DNA from: GCA-003244245 sp963712995
GTDB lineage: Bacteria; Actinomycetota; Actinomycetes; Mycobacteriales; Pseudonocardiaceae
Reading direction: 5' to 3'
Assembly (NCBI GenBank): GCA_963712995.1
Contig: CAVQKH010000022.1
Location: forward strand, 186,001 to 250,000
DNA: 64,000 nt
Made by a program: the position numbers and the translations under genes. A model generated the notes under the pieces. It did no database searches. It had not been told where the DNA came from and saw nothing but the letters and a program-made list of their open reading frames with translations. Below are positions 51,271-61,296 of the stretch, piece after piece (the stretch's first letter is position 1; every line of letters starts with the position of its first letter).

Positions 51271-52395
51271 ATGGCGAGGATGGATAGTCGTTGGACTGAC
51301 GAGTTCCTGGAATCGATGCGTTATGCGGGGGACCCGATCGCGGACGCGGCGATTTCTGAGGTTTTTGAACTGGGGCAGGTTGGACGCGTCAACGAGTTGT
51401 TAGGCGATTTGCACAAGGCTGGCGATGTTGTTCCTGACGGCTTCCCTCCGTTGCTGAGGAGCTTTCTCCAGGAGTGCTCGGCGCTGCCGGTGTGGGCTGA
51501 TCAGGCTCGCATAGAGCGCGGCAGCGACGTGTTCGGCCGGTATGCACCACATGTGGCCTCGATCCTGCACTGTGGTTCCCTGCCGGTCTGCTACGGCGGA
51601 GCCAAGGGGGTGGAGGTCCTTTATCGTTCGAAGCGCATCCATGGCCAGGTTTTCCGCCGGATCATGGAGACCGCTCAGTTCGTGGTCGACGCGCTGGACC
51701 ATGGAGGGTTAGGGCCGCAGGGTCGGGGGCGACGCTCCGCCCAGAAGATCCGCCTGTTGCATGCCACCATCCGTCACTTCCTGCGCCACGGCTGGGACAT
51801 GAGCCGAGGCCTTCCCGTCAATCAGGAAGATCTCGCCGCCACCATCTTCAGCTTCTCGGTGGTGGTCCCACGCGGGTTGGCGAAGCTGGGCGTCGATCTA
51901 TCCCAACAGGACCGCGACGCCTTCTTCCACGTCTGGACCATAATCGGCCACCTGATGGGCGTCGACGAACGACTCAATCCTCACGACTTCGCTGGCGGGG
52001 AAGCGCTGATGGACACCATTCTGACCCGCCAATGGGCACCCTCGCAGGCCGGGCGAGTGGTGACCAAGGCTCTCATCCAGTATATGCAAGACACTCTGCC
52101 AGGATCGGCCCTCGACGGAGCGCCGCCCACCCTGATCCGTCATCTAGCCGGAGACGAACTAGCCGACATGCTTTCGGTCCCCCATGCGGACTGGACAAGC
52201 TTAGCCCTACAACTCCAGTCCGGCGCCAACTTGGGGTATGGCAAGATCGGTGATACAAGCGCCCTCGCCGCTGAACTCTCGAGTCGGCTGGGACTCCTAC
52301 TCCTCACAAGCGGCGTGCGGATGTCCAACTGGGGCAACCGCTACGACTGGACCATCCCCGAATCAGAGTCCAAGCATGCAAATACAGACAGCTAA
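51271..52395 (+). CDS. Oxygenase MpaB family protein (DUF2236, latex-clearing-protein-like)
   Basis: 374 residues from ATG 51271 with GGAGGAG upstream. RWTDEFLESMRYAGDPIADA, LRSFLQECSALPVWADQARI, YGGAKGVEVLYRSKRI, then RLLHATIRHFLRHGWDMSRG and FFHVWTIIGHLMGVDERLNP give the helical MpaB/Lcp pattern with candidate haem-binding histidines. Lcp-type proteins cleave polyisoprene oxidatively; other members have unknown substrates. No signal peptide is visible. Its last 30 codons are duplicated at 47133. Confidence 0.82.
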   Translation: MARMDSRWTDEFLESMRYAGDPIADAAISEVFELGQVGRVNELLGDLHKAGDVVPDGFPPLLRSFLQECSALPVWADQARIERGSDVFGRYAPHVASILHCGSLPVCYGGAKGVEVLYRSKRIHGQVFRRIMETAQFVVDALDHGGLGPQGRGRRSAQKIRLLHATIRHFLRHGWDMSRGLPVNQEDLAATIFSFSVVVPRGLAKLGVDLSQQDRDAFFHVWTIIGHLMGVDERLNPHDFAGGEALMDTILTRQWAPSQAGRVVTKALIQYMQDTLPGSALDGAPPTLIRHLAGDELADMLSVPHADWTSLALQLQSGANLGYGKIGDTSALAAELSSRLGLLLLTSGVRMSNWGNRYDWTIPESESKHANTDS

Positions 52396-52418
52396 GAACG
52401 GGAAGATTCGCCCGGTTT

Positions 52419-53742
52419 CTACGGGTGGTCGGTCCGCACCAACAGGGTGCCGATCCGGCGCCGCAGGTGGGAGACCTCGTCGAGGTGTTGGTGGGTGGCG
52501 GCGTAGCGGGCCAGTTCGCGCAGGTCGTCGGTGACGCGGCGGGAGCGGACGGCACCGGCGGCGTCCAGCGCCTGGTGTCCGAGGGTGGCGGCCTGGATGG
52601 GGTCACCGGTGGCCATGGTCAGGCTGGCGAGTTTGGTCAGGCAGATCGCTCCGGAGCGGGCATGTCCGGCGCTGTGGTCGCTGGCTGCTGCGGTGAGCCG
52701 ATCGGTGGCCTGCGCGGGGTTACGATCGATCATTGCCAGGTCAAACAAGGCGTGCCCGGTTTTCGCGGCGTGGAAAGCGGTGCCGTAATAAGCCATGAAT
52801 GGCGGGTCGTCGGACGGGTTAGCGTGTGCGAAGTGGTCGTCGGCGGTGCCGATGGCAGCCAGTGCCTCGCTGCTCCGGCGCATCTTGGCCAGTGCGCGGC
52901 CTCGGTCGGTGTGCAGCATCGCCTGCTCAGTCTCGGTGAGCCGGTCAGCCCGGACCAGAGCGTGGTCAGCGAGCGTGAGTGCCTTATCCGGATGCCCGGT
53001 CCGGATCGCCTGCGCTGTCGTACTCGACAAGACTGCGGCACGTAGGTGCCAGTCGTCGGCCTGCTCGGCGCAGACCAACGCGAAGCTGAGTACGCGGCGA
53101 GCATCCTCGTGGGCGTAGGCGTCGAAGTTGATGTAGCCAGCGGTCTCAGCGAGATCGCCTACTGCGGAGAACAGTTCCGGGCGTAGCCGGGCTGGGCAGG
53201 TGGCGTCGAGTAGCTGGGCCGACCAGCGCAGCTGCGCCATGACGGCATCCCTGGTCAGCACACCACCGTAGGTGAAGTCCCAGCTGGAGAACCCTCTTGA
53301 TGCGGTGTGGATCTGTTCGATGTCGGTCGCGCCGACCCGGCGGGGGATCGGGGTGGGTTGGGTGCTCTCCAGTAGTGCCGCGAGTGGTCCCCCCAGGGCT
53401 ATGGCGCCTACGCCGAGGGCGGTGCGGAGGGATTGTCTGCGGTTCACGTTCTCCAGCTTGACTGCCGCGCGACGGCCGTTGACGAATCCCCAGCGCGGCA
53501 TCGGTGGTGACGCCCAGGACCGCCCGGAAGGCTTCTCGATACAGTTTACCCGGCCAGCGGATAGTGCCCCGTTCGAGTTTTCCCACGTAATTCGCGCTGG
53601 CATCCATCACCTCGTGGTGATGGTCCCACACCCAGGTGTTGACCAGCTCAGCAAGCTCCTGGCGGGTCAGGCAATCATCAGGGCAGGCGGGTGAGGCGGT
53701 GCGCTGCCGCGCCTCCCAAAGCAGATCATTCGGCGCCGCCAC
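52419..53742 (-). pseudogene. XRE/TPR-type transcriptional regulator, copy 3, frameshifted
   Basis: It would start at GTG 53742 like the other copies. In the tract after GACGAAT (about 53487-53491) it has CCCC where copies 1 and 2 have CCC. The frame shifts right after DAALG, so the helix-turn-helix (TIRWPGKLYREAF) is separated from the TPR part, which stays open to 52419 in another frame. Without the shift the protein would match the paralogues. It is a recent pseudogene or possibly a slippage-prone switch; a sequencing error is not excluded. Confidence 0.8.
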
Positions 53743-53967
53743 CGCTGCCCCTCCCACCGGTTTCCGCAAACTGGCGCAACACCAGTGCCACCACGAAACA
53801 TTCCTCCGATCGCGCCTGAAAAGACTACCTATTGTGGTCGGTGCGCCAGGGGGTGAACCAGCCACGGCAGCGGCGATCTCAGCCGGCGACACTCGAATCG
53901 ACGGGCATCCTCGCACGGCTCGCACCCCCTCCAGACGATCAGGTCGACGCCGCGGGCCCGGACCCCC

Positions 53968-56900
53968 TCAGGCCGGCTCCGCCGATCGGGCGGTGAGATG
54001 CAGGGGCGGAAGGGGCCCGAAGGACTCGGCCGGCAGGCGGGTGAGCCGACCGTCCTCGACGACGTTCCAGCCGAGCCAGCGCCAGGCCCCCGCGCTGGCC
54101 CTGACGAGCTGGTCCGTGATGGCGTCGAAGACCGCGATCTCGCCCCCCGGCAGGGTGACGATCGTGAACCCGACGGGCAGCCCGCTGGCGGCGTCCCAGA
54201 TGCGGGCGGTGCCGTCGTTGCTGCCGGTGAGTAGGCGGGTGCCGTCGGGGGACCAGGCCACCGCCCACACCCCGTCGGTGTGGCCGGTGAGGTGGTGGAG
54301 GGGTTGGGCGGTGGTGGCGTCCCAGATGCGGGCGGTGTTGTCGTTGCTGCCGGTGAGTAGGCGGGTGCCATCGGGGGACCAGGCCACCGCCCGCACCCAG
54401 TCGGTGTGGCCGGTGAGGTGGTGGAGGGGTTGGGCGGTGGTGGCGTCCCAGATGCGGGCGGTGTTGTCGTTGCTGCCGGTGAGTAGGCGGGTGCCGTCGG
54501 GTGACCAGGCCACCGCCCGCACCCAGTCGGTGTGGCCGGTGAGGTGGTGGAGGGGTTGGGCGGTGGTGGCGTCCCAGATGCGGGCGGTGTGGTCGGTGCT
54601 GCCGGTGAGTAGGCGGGTGCCGTCGGGTGACCAGGCCACCGCCCGCACCCAGTCGGTGTGGCCGGTGAGGTGGTGGAGGGGTTGGGCGGTGGTGGCGTCC
54701 CAGATGCGGGCGGTGTGGTCGGTGCTGCCGGTGAGTAGGCGGGTGCCGTCGGGTGACCAGGCCACCGCCAGCACCCAGTTGGTGTGGCCGGTGAGGTGGT
54801 GGAGGGGTTGGGCGGTGGTGGCGTCCCAGATGCGGGCGGTGTTGTCGGTGCTGCCGGTGAGTAGGCGGGTGCCATCGGGTGACCAGGCCACCGCCCGCAC
54901 CCAGTCGGTGTGGCCGGTGAGGTGGTGGAGGGGTTGGGCGGTGGTGGCGTCCCAGATGCGGGCGGTGTTGTCGTTGCTGCCGGTGAGTAGGCGGGTGCCG
55001 TCGGGTGACCAGGCCACCGCCCGCACCCAGTTGGTGTGGCCGGTGAGGTGGTGGAGGGGTTGGGCGGTGGTGGCGTCCCAGATGCGGGCGGTGTTGTCGT
55101 TGCTGCCGGTGAGTAGGCGGGTGCCATCGGGTGACCAGGCCACCGCCCGTACCCAGTTGGTGTGGCCGGTGAGGTGGTGGAGGGGTTGGGCGGTGGTGGC
55201 GTCCCAGATGCGGGCGGTGTTGTCGTTGCTGCCGGTGAGTAGGCGGGTGCCATCGGGTGACCAGGCCACCGCCCGTACCCAGTTGGTGTGGCCGGTGAGG
55301 TGGTGGAGGGGTTGGGCGGTGGTGGCGTCCCAGATGCGGGCGGTGTTGTCGTCGCTGCCGGTGAGTAGGCGGGTGCCATCGGGTGACCAGGCCACCGCCC
55401 GCACCCAGTTGGTGTGGCCGGTGAGGTGGTGGAGGGGTTGGGCGGTGGTGGCGTCCCAGATGCGGGCGGTGTTGTCGTCGCTGCCGGTGAGTAGGCGGGT
55501 GCCATCGGGTGACCAGGCCACCGCCCCCACCACGTCGGTGTGGCCGGTCAATGGACGTAGCGGCGAGACACCGCTGGCTGCCTGCCTACCGCCGCCGGGC
55601 AGCGGGGCGATCAGCAGCCCGGGAGCCGGTGCCGGCGCCGGGGTACACCGCAGGATCTGCGTCCGGTAGGTGGCGGCGCGGACGATCTCGGCACCGTCGA
55701 GCGCGCATTCCCGGATGGTGGTCCCGATCGCCCGCGCGCCGACGAACCGCACCGATTCCAGACGCGAGTTGTGCAGCTCCGCGAGAGTCAGGTCGGCGCC
55801 GCTCAGGTCGGCCCCGGGCAGGTCCACCCGGTGGAACCTCGCCCGTCGCAGGTCCGCACCGGTCAGGTCCGCTCCGGCCATTCGCAGCAGGGTGTCGTCG
55901 TGGCCCGCCATGCCGATGGCCCAGCCGCTCAGCCGGGCGCCCGCCAGGTGGACCCCGACCAGGGACTGGTGCGGATGCCCGCGCTCGGATGCCCGCAGCG
56001 CGTAGGCGAGGGCGAGTTCCGAAGCCTGGGGCACGTAGTTGCGCCCGATCCGGTCCAGCCCCGCCAGCGCCGCGGACCGGTGCCCGGCCGGTGCTCCGGC
56101 GATCGACTGGCCGAGGAAGTCCAGCGTCTCCGGGTTGGGCACCGGCATCGCGAGCACGTCGAGGTCCTGGCCGGGGTCGAGCGGATCCCAGAGCCGGCCT
56201 CGATCAGGACCCGAGTCAGGTGGCGGGCCAGGAAGTACTCGGCCAGCGAGCGGTGGCCGAACGCGAAGGTGTCGTCCTCGCGGTTGAGGAAGGTGGCGGT
56301 CCGGAAGTCGGCCTTCCACAGGTCGGGCACCCGCTCGCGGTAGTGGCGCTGCAGCTCGGGTTGGCGCTCGAGCACGTCGAGCAGCCAGTCGTCGACCTCC
56401 GCCGCCTCCCAGGAGTTCCGCCCGGAGCGCCACAGCCCGGCCGCGATCTCTTCCATCAGCAGTTGCTTGTGCTCGGGAATCAGGGTGTGCTTGCCGCTGT
56501 CGCGTGAGAGCCAGCGCTCGACGACCTCGCCGTAGAGGTCCACCGAGCGCAGCGTGCGGCCCGCTAGCTTGGCGGTCTCGATGAACTCCACCTGGTCGGC
56601 GATCAGCCGCAGCGTCAGCGGGCGGCGGGCGAGATCGGGCAGGTCGTGCACGGCCCCGATGGTGTCGAGGAACCCCTCCATCCAGGCCGCGTCGCGGCCG
56701 AGGTTGGCGGCCAGATACTCCCGCACCTGATCCTCCCGGAACGGGAGCATCAGCAGGGCCAGGTAGTCCTCGCCCCGCAGGCCCGCCCGGCCCTCGCCGG
56801 TGAAGTAGGTGATCTCATCGCGGATCGTGCGGAAGTACTGGGTACGGCAGGTGAGCAGCATCTTCGCGCCCGTTCCCTCGCCGATCGCTCGCCACAGCTG

Positions 56901-58340
56901 CCGGGTGAACAACTGCTGGTCGTGCGGGTTCAGGTGGACCAGCACCTCGTCGAGCCCGTCGAACACGACCACCGCGTCACCCTGGTGCAGCCGCCTGCGT
57001 ACGACGTCGGCGGACAGCCGGTCTCGCCCGACGCCCGCCGGTCGGTTGGCGTCGAGCATGCCGTCCAGGATGTGGTCGAGCGTCATCGTGGCGAGCAGGC
57101 CGGTGATCCGGACGTCGCGCAGGTCGAACAGGATCGGTAACGGGCCGGGAGTGCCGCCGTCGCGCAGCTCGAGCAGCCGCTGGGTGAACAGCTTCGCGGT
57201 GGTCGTCTTGCCCATGCCGACATCGCCGAGCAGCGCGCACAGCCGTGGCGCCCCCGTCCCCTCGGCCCTGGCCCAGTCCACCAGCCGGTCGACCGCGGGC
57301 AGCGCTGGGCCGTGCGCCGAGGCCGAGGTGTCCAGCCGGGACTCCCGAAGGCTGGTCTCGGTCCCCTCAGGCTCGATCAGGACTGCGCTGTCCCCGGCCC
57401 GCCTGCTCCGGGCCAGTTTCGCGGACCACTGGGTCAGCGGGTCGTCGGGCATCCGGTCCTCGGCGGTGACCCGCGGTGATCGCAGCGCGCGCCGGATCTC
57501 GTCCACCACGTCGGCGACGTAGCGCCGGCGCTGGTCGGTGCGCGTCAACTCGTCCCAGGGCTCGCTGCGGCGCCGGACGTCGTGCAGACGCAGCGGGCCC
57601 AGATCCAGCGGGCCCTCCGGCAGGCCGCTCAGCGCGAACGCGACGACCCGGCCGGGCGAATCCAGCGTCCGGCGACGCTCAGACGCGGCAGCTGCGAGGT
57701 ACCCGGGGTTGATGAGCGCCAGCCGGACGTCGGCCTGGGCGCAGAGCCGGTCGCGCGCCGCCTCGGGGTCCTCTCCCAGCCCGATCGAGCCCGAGTCGGC
57801 AACCTCCCACGACTGCTCGCGGTCCAGGGCCAGCGCCTCGCGCAGCTGCCGCAGCAGGGTATCCACCTTCCGAGCCATGGTCTTGTCCGTCGGGGGGACG
57901 CTGACGTAAACCCGGGTCCGCCGGGAGCGCCCGAGTTCGGCGACCTCCGGCGTAACCGGATGCTCGATCCCCGTCCGCCCGGCGGCCTGCCCGGTGAACG
58001 AGGCGATGCCCGCATCGACCAGATCGCCCCCGGTGAACCAGCCGTGGCGCTGGTCCGGAGGCGCCTTGCGGGAGTCCAGCTCGAGCCGGAGGTCGACACC
58101 GGCCTCGGCCGCGGCCTGGTTCACTCGCTTACGGAAATCCTGGAAGGCATCTTGGCCGCGAGCATCACCCGCCGGGAACTCGGCGGCGTCCAGGGCGGCC
58201 CGCAGCAGGAACCGCCCGTCCTCGGCCAGCGTGTCGAGGATGGCGCTCAGCCGGGCCGACTGCAGCGCGGTCAGCGTCGACCGCTGCTGCAGAGCGGCGA
58301 GATGGTGGGCGACCTCGTCACGGCCCAGTCGAGCGGTCAC
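53968..58340 (-). pseudogene. TIR-NACHT-pentapeptide-WD40 protein (NLR-like), one frameshift
   Basis: The gene starts at GTG 58340 within the TIR gene stop (GTGA). The first frame gives an N-terminal region, a TIR-like domain (about residues 142-280: TRVYVSVPPTDKTMARKVDT, ADVRLALINPGYLAAAA), and a NACHT-type NTPase with Walker A GDVGMGKTT (about 372) and Walker B VVVFDGLDEV (about 460). Near 56195-56215 the frame changes by one base. The second frame gives pentapeptide repeats (AGADLTGADLRRARFHRVDL) and eleven WD40 repeats to 53968. In total about 1457 residues. As in bacterial NLR-like defence proteins, WD40 would sense, NACHT oligomerise and TIR act. The shift may be real inactivation or a sequencing error. 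Confidence 0.88.
54166..55551 (-). repeat. Eleven tandem 126-bp WD40 coding repeats
   Basis: Exactly 11 x 126 bases. Each unit encodes 42 residues of the form LTGHTxxVxAVAWSPDGTRL, LTGSxDxTARIWDATTAQPL, HH; the last ends differently (DAASGLPVGF). Variation is almost confined to the residues after GHT (D/N, then V/W/G), after V (R/L/G/W), and in GSxDx (D/N/T and N/H/G). The high identity at DNA level implies recent amplification or homogenisation. Confidence 0.95.
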
Positions 58341-58819
58341 AGCGCGCGGTACCCGTTCAAGGACAGGGCGCGCCGCCGGATCGCCGCCGCCAGGTCGTTG
58401 ACGAATCTCGTTCGCCGGGCGCCGGAGCACTCGGCGAAGCTCTTGGCGTCCAGTGTGAAGACGAGCTGGCGCTCGACGCCACCCAGGTCGAGCTCCGGAC
58501 CGAACGCAGGCAGCGGGCTCAGCGCGACCGGCAGCGACCCCTTGTCGGCGCCCGGACCCGCGAACCGCGGCAGCTCATGCTGCCGGATGAACGGTCGGCC
58601 GAAGAAGCGGGTGCTCAGCAGGAGCAGCCCGAAATCGGCCTCGTCCAGCCGGTCGACGATGCCCGCAGTCAGCTCCTCCCCGCAGCTCAGGTGGCTGTCC
58701 TCCCACCATTCGACGTCGAGGTCGGTGAACACGCCCAGGGCGGGGAGCAGATCGCGCAGCAACGCCACCTTCAGCGCCTTATCCTGATGGCACCAACTCA
58801 GGAAGATCCGCGTGCGCAT
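58337..58819 (-). CDS. TIR domain protein, upstream partner of the NACHT gene
   Basis: About 160 residues from ATG 58819 (ATG 58831 also possible). MRTRIFLSWCHQDKALKVAL is the TIR first strand and helix, VEWWEDSHLSCGEELTAGIV the BB-loop region, and ADFGLLLLSTRFFGRPFIRQ followed by HELPRF contains the Glu position that is catalytic in NAD-cleaving TIR domains. The stop overlaps the next GTG by four bases, so it is coupled to the TIR-NACHT-WD40 gene and probably forms one complex or effector set. Confidence 0.85.
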   Translation of the reverse strand: MRTRIFLSWCHQDKALKVALLRDLLPALGVFTDLDVEWWEDSHLSCGEELTAGIVDRLDEADFGLLLLSTRFFGRPFIRQHELPRFAGPGADKGSLPVALSPLPAFGPELDLGGVERQLVFTLDAKSFAECSGARRTRFVNDLAAAIRRRALSLNGYRAL

Positions 58820-58970
58820 ACCGTGCTCCATCCACCCGGAAGACCCCGGATCAAACCCGGGATCGACAGAGCATGGCACACCGCGCGGTCACAGTCACCC
58901 CAGTGCTTTGAGCCCATCTGCGAAGGGAAACTCACATTAGTGAAACTTTCGCGAATGTTAGTATTGATCG

Positions 58971-60395
58971 GTGGCTGATCTGGGGTTCATCGGCAGGACG
59001 GAATATCTCCGGGAGTTGTCCGCCCGGCTCGCCCTCGCTGCAGGGTCGGGCGGCGACTTCGTTCTGCTTCGTGGCAGGCGCCAGGTCGGCAAGTCGCGCC
59101 TGATCACCGAGTTCCTGGCCCGCAGTGGTGCGCGCTCGGTGTACTTCCAGGCGGCTCGCCGGCCGGCTCGGGAGGAACTCGCCTCGTTCACCGACGCCAT
59201 CGGGCGGTCGAATCTCGCCGGTGCTGAACTGGTCCGCAACGGCCTGCAGTTCACCACCTGGGAGTCGGCCTTCGAGTGGATAGCGTTGAGCGCTTCGCCT
59301 GACGCGCCGGTGGTAGTGGTCCTGGATGAGCTGCCCTATCTGACTGGTACAGATCCATCGTTCGAATCGGTGTTGCAGCTCGTATGGGATCACACGCTGG
59401 CGGGCCGAGCGGTGCTGCTCGTCGTGGTCGGGTCGGATCTCGCGACAATGGAGGCGGTGAGCAGCTACGATCGCCCGCTCTACGGCCGGGTTCGCCTGGA
59501 GCGGGTGGTCCAGCCGCTCAATCTCGCCGAGGTCGCCGACATGCTCGGGCTGGAGGCAGCTGACGCGGTCGACGCCTACCTCACGGTGGGCGGGTTCCCG
59601 CGCGTGCTGTTGTCCTGGGTGCGAGGAACGTCACGACGGGAGTTCCTCCGCGAGGGGTTGAGCGATCCCACCTCTGCGCTCGTGGTGATCGGCGAGCGCA
59701 TGTTGGCCGCCGAGTTCCCCTATCCCGAGACCGCGCGTGCGGCCCTCGAAGCGGTGGGACACGGCGAGCGATCCTTCAGCGCGTTGAGCGATCGGAGTGG
59801 CCTGAGCGGGACATCCCTGCACCGGGCCCTGGCCCTGCTGCGCAGCAAGCGGGTGATCGAGGGTGAGGACCCGCTGTCGACCGCGCGAGGTGGCCGCGCC
59901 ACGCGCTATCGCGTCATCGACCCCTACCTACGGTTCTGGCTGCGGTTCGTCGCTCCGGCGCTGGCCGACATCGAACGCGGCCGGGCCGACCTGGCGGTGA
60001 CGCGGGCGGAGGATGGCTGGTCGAGCTATCGGGGGCGTGCGGTCGAGCCGCTGATCAGGCAGTCCCTCGAGCGGCTGGCGCCGGTTCCTGGACTCGGCGC
60101 GGCGCGTGACTTCGGTGGCTACTGGAACAGGGCTAACGACGTGGAAGTGGATCTGGTCGGCGTCGCGGATCGCCGGCGGGTGCAGCACATTGCTGCGGTC
60201 GGATCGGTCAAGTGGCGCGATGGGCAGCCGTTCTCGACGGCCGACGCGGCGAACCTCCGCCGGGCCGCAGCCGTCGTGCCAGGCGCCAATGACGCGACCA
60301 ACTTGGTGGCCGTGTCCCGGACCGGTTTCGTCGATGGGCTCGGCGGGGTGGTGCGGCTCGGCCCGAGCGACCTGCTCGGCGCCTGGTCAGGCTGA
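58971..60395 (+). CDS. AAA family ATPase with DUF234-type C-terminus
   Basis: 474 residues from GTG 58971. FIGRTEYLRELSARLALAAG, Walker A LRGRRQVGKSRLITEF, Walker B VVVVLDELPYL and the sensor region VVVGSDLATMEAV form an archaeal-type AAA ATPase. RYRVIDPYLRFWLRFVAPAL begins the DUF234 part, with WNRANDVEVDLVGVADRRRV resembling a PD-(D/E)xK nuclease core (Glu-x-Asp). No ribosome site exists, but TAGTAT (58957-58962) sits where a -10 would be, so it may be a leaderless transcript. It is flanked on both sides by TIR gene sequence. Confidence 0.85.
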   Translation: MADLGFIGRTEYLRELSARLALAAGSGGDFVLLRGRRQVGKSRLITEFLARSGARSVYFQAARRPAREELASFTDAIGRSNLAGAELVRNGLQFTTWESAFEWIALSASPDAPVVVVLDELPYLTGTDPSFESVLQLVWDHTLAGRAVLLVVVGSDLATMEAVSSYDRPLYGRVRLERVVQPLNLAEVADMLGLEAADAVDAYLTVGGFPRVLLSWVRGTSRREFLREGLSDPTSALVVIGERMLAAEFPYPETARAALEAVGHGERSFSALSDRSGLSGTSLHRALALLRSKRVIEGEDPLSTARGGRATRYRVIDPYLRFWLRFVAPALADIERGRADLAVTRAEDGWSSYRGRAVEPLIRQSLERLAPVPGLGAARDFGGYWNRANDVEVDLVGVADRRRVQHIAAVGSVKWRDGQPFSTADAANLRRAAAVVPGANDATNLVAVSRTGFVDGLGGVVRLGPSDLLGAWSG

Positions 60396-60459
60396 CCGCC
60401 ATCGGGGGCTGTTTCGGTAGGGAGCACCGAGTGATCATGATGATCGACGTTTACGCTCC

Positions 60460-60572
60460 TCCCCGCCGCTCAGGTGGATGTCCTCCCACCATTCGACGGT
60501 GAGGTCAGTGAACACGCCAGAGGCGGGTAGCAGATCGCGCAGCAACGCCACCTTCAGCGCCCCGTCCTGATG
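60460..60572 (-). pseudogene. Duplicated fragment of the TIR gene
   Basis: About 110 bases closely match 58680-58795 (CTCCCACCATTCGACG, GTGAACACGCC, GCAGATCGCGCAGCAACGCC). They encode part of the N-terminal half of the TIR domain with no start and no downstream part. Its presence beyond the ATPase gene suggests the ATPase was inserted into, or duplicated with, the TIR locus. Confidence 0.8.
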
Positions 60573-60607
60573 TCGCGTTGTCCGTCCGGGTGGCTAGGGT
60601 TTGCGGT

Positions 60608-60943
60608 GTGACCGCCGCAGCAGCATCCGGACCACGGCAGGGCCACAGTGGACCGTTGTTCTCCGACGCCACTCCGGCCGAGGTTCGTGCCGCGCTGATT
60701 CCGGAGGAAGCCGCCGAGTTCGACCAGCAGTGGCGCGAGGTCATGGCCACGGCCACAGAGACACTGGACCTGTCCGAGGTACTGGCAACGCTGGAGTCCT
60801 GGCGGCGGGTGGCGCGGCTGACCGCGGTGAGTGGGCCCGAGGCGCACCGGACCATGTACCGCCGGGCGGCTGCAAGGCTGGCCGGCGAGGACATCCCGGC
60901 TGACGAACCGCTGCCGCGGACCAAGGCACGGCTGGGCTTGTAG
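60608..60943 (+). CDS. DUF6247 family protein
   Basis: 111 residues from GTG 60608. LFSDATPAEVRAALIPEEAA, EFDQQWREVMATATETLDLS and VLATLESWRRVARLTAVSGP match DUF6247, a small helical actinobacterial family usually found near toxin-like genes. The function is unknown. Confidence 0.82.
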   Translation: MTAAAASGPRQGHSGPLFSDATPAEVRAALIPEEAAEFDQQWREVMATATETLDLSEVLATLESWRRVARLTAVSGPEAHRTMYRRAAARLAGEDIPADEPLPRTKARLGL

Positions 60944-61067
60944 CCGCGTTGTACACGGTCACCACAGATGACCAGTCACGGCAGCAGCCTGGATGAGCTC
61001 CGCCGTGTCGCATCCTGGTAGTTGTCTGGCTGTGCTGAGGCGTCGGCCGTATCGCGGTGCTGGTAGG

Positions 61068-61157
61068 TGGCGGAGGATGCGGGATTTGAACCCGCGAGGG
61101 CTTTAACACCCAACACGATTTCCAATCGTGCGCCATAGGCCACTAGGCGAATCCTCC
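61068..61157 (-). tRNA. tRNA-Ser(GGA), CCA encoded
   Basis: On the minus strand GGAGGAT pairs with ATCCTCC, the anticodon loop TTGGAAA gives GGA (serine), a long class II variable arm is present, and GTTCAAATC is the T loop. CCA is encoded at 61070-61068. In actinomycetes this tRNA commonly sits near ffs and dnaX, which follow here. Confidence 0.97.
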
Positions 61158-61296
61158 GCCCGCGAGGTTACCGCCTGTGTTGCTGCCGACCAAAGTTGCT
61201 GGTAGCGGCACTCGTCGACCGGCAGGTGGGACCGGCACGACGGTGGCGCTGAGGGTGTCGTGCTTCGGTGGCGGGTAACCCCTAGACTGGTCGATG

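Noticed and set aside
53829..55505. Minus-strand Pro/Thr-rich repeat frame
   Set aside because: Another frame of the same 126-bp array. Its composition (PPASGTPPPPNPSTTSPATP) reflects codon shadowing, not a cell-wall protein.
54166..55551. CRISPR-like array
   Set aside because: The repeats are contiguous 126-bp coding units without spacers and keep an open frame.
53636..55669. Plus-strand open frame of 677 residues with tandem repeats
   Set aside because: It is the complement of the WD40 array; the repeats (VWPVRWWRGWAVVASQMRA) are shadows of WD40 units.
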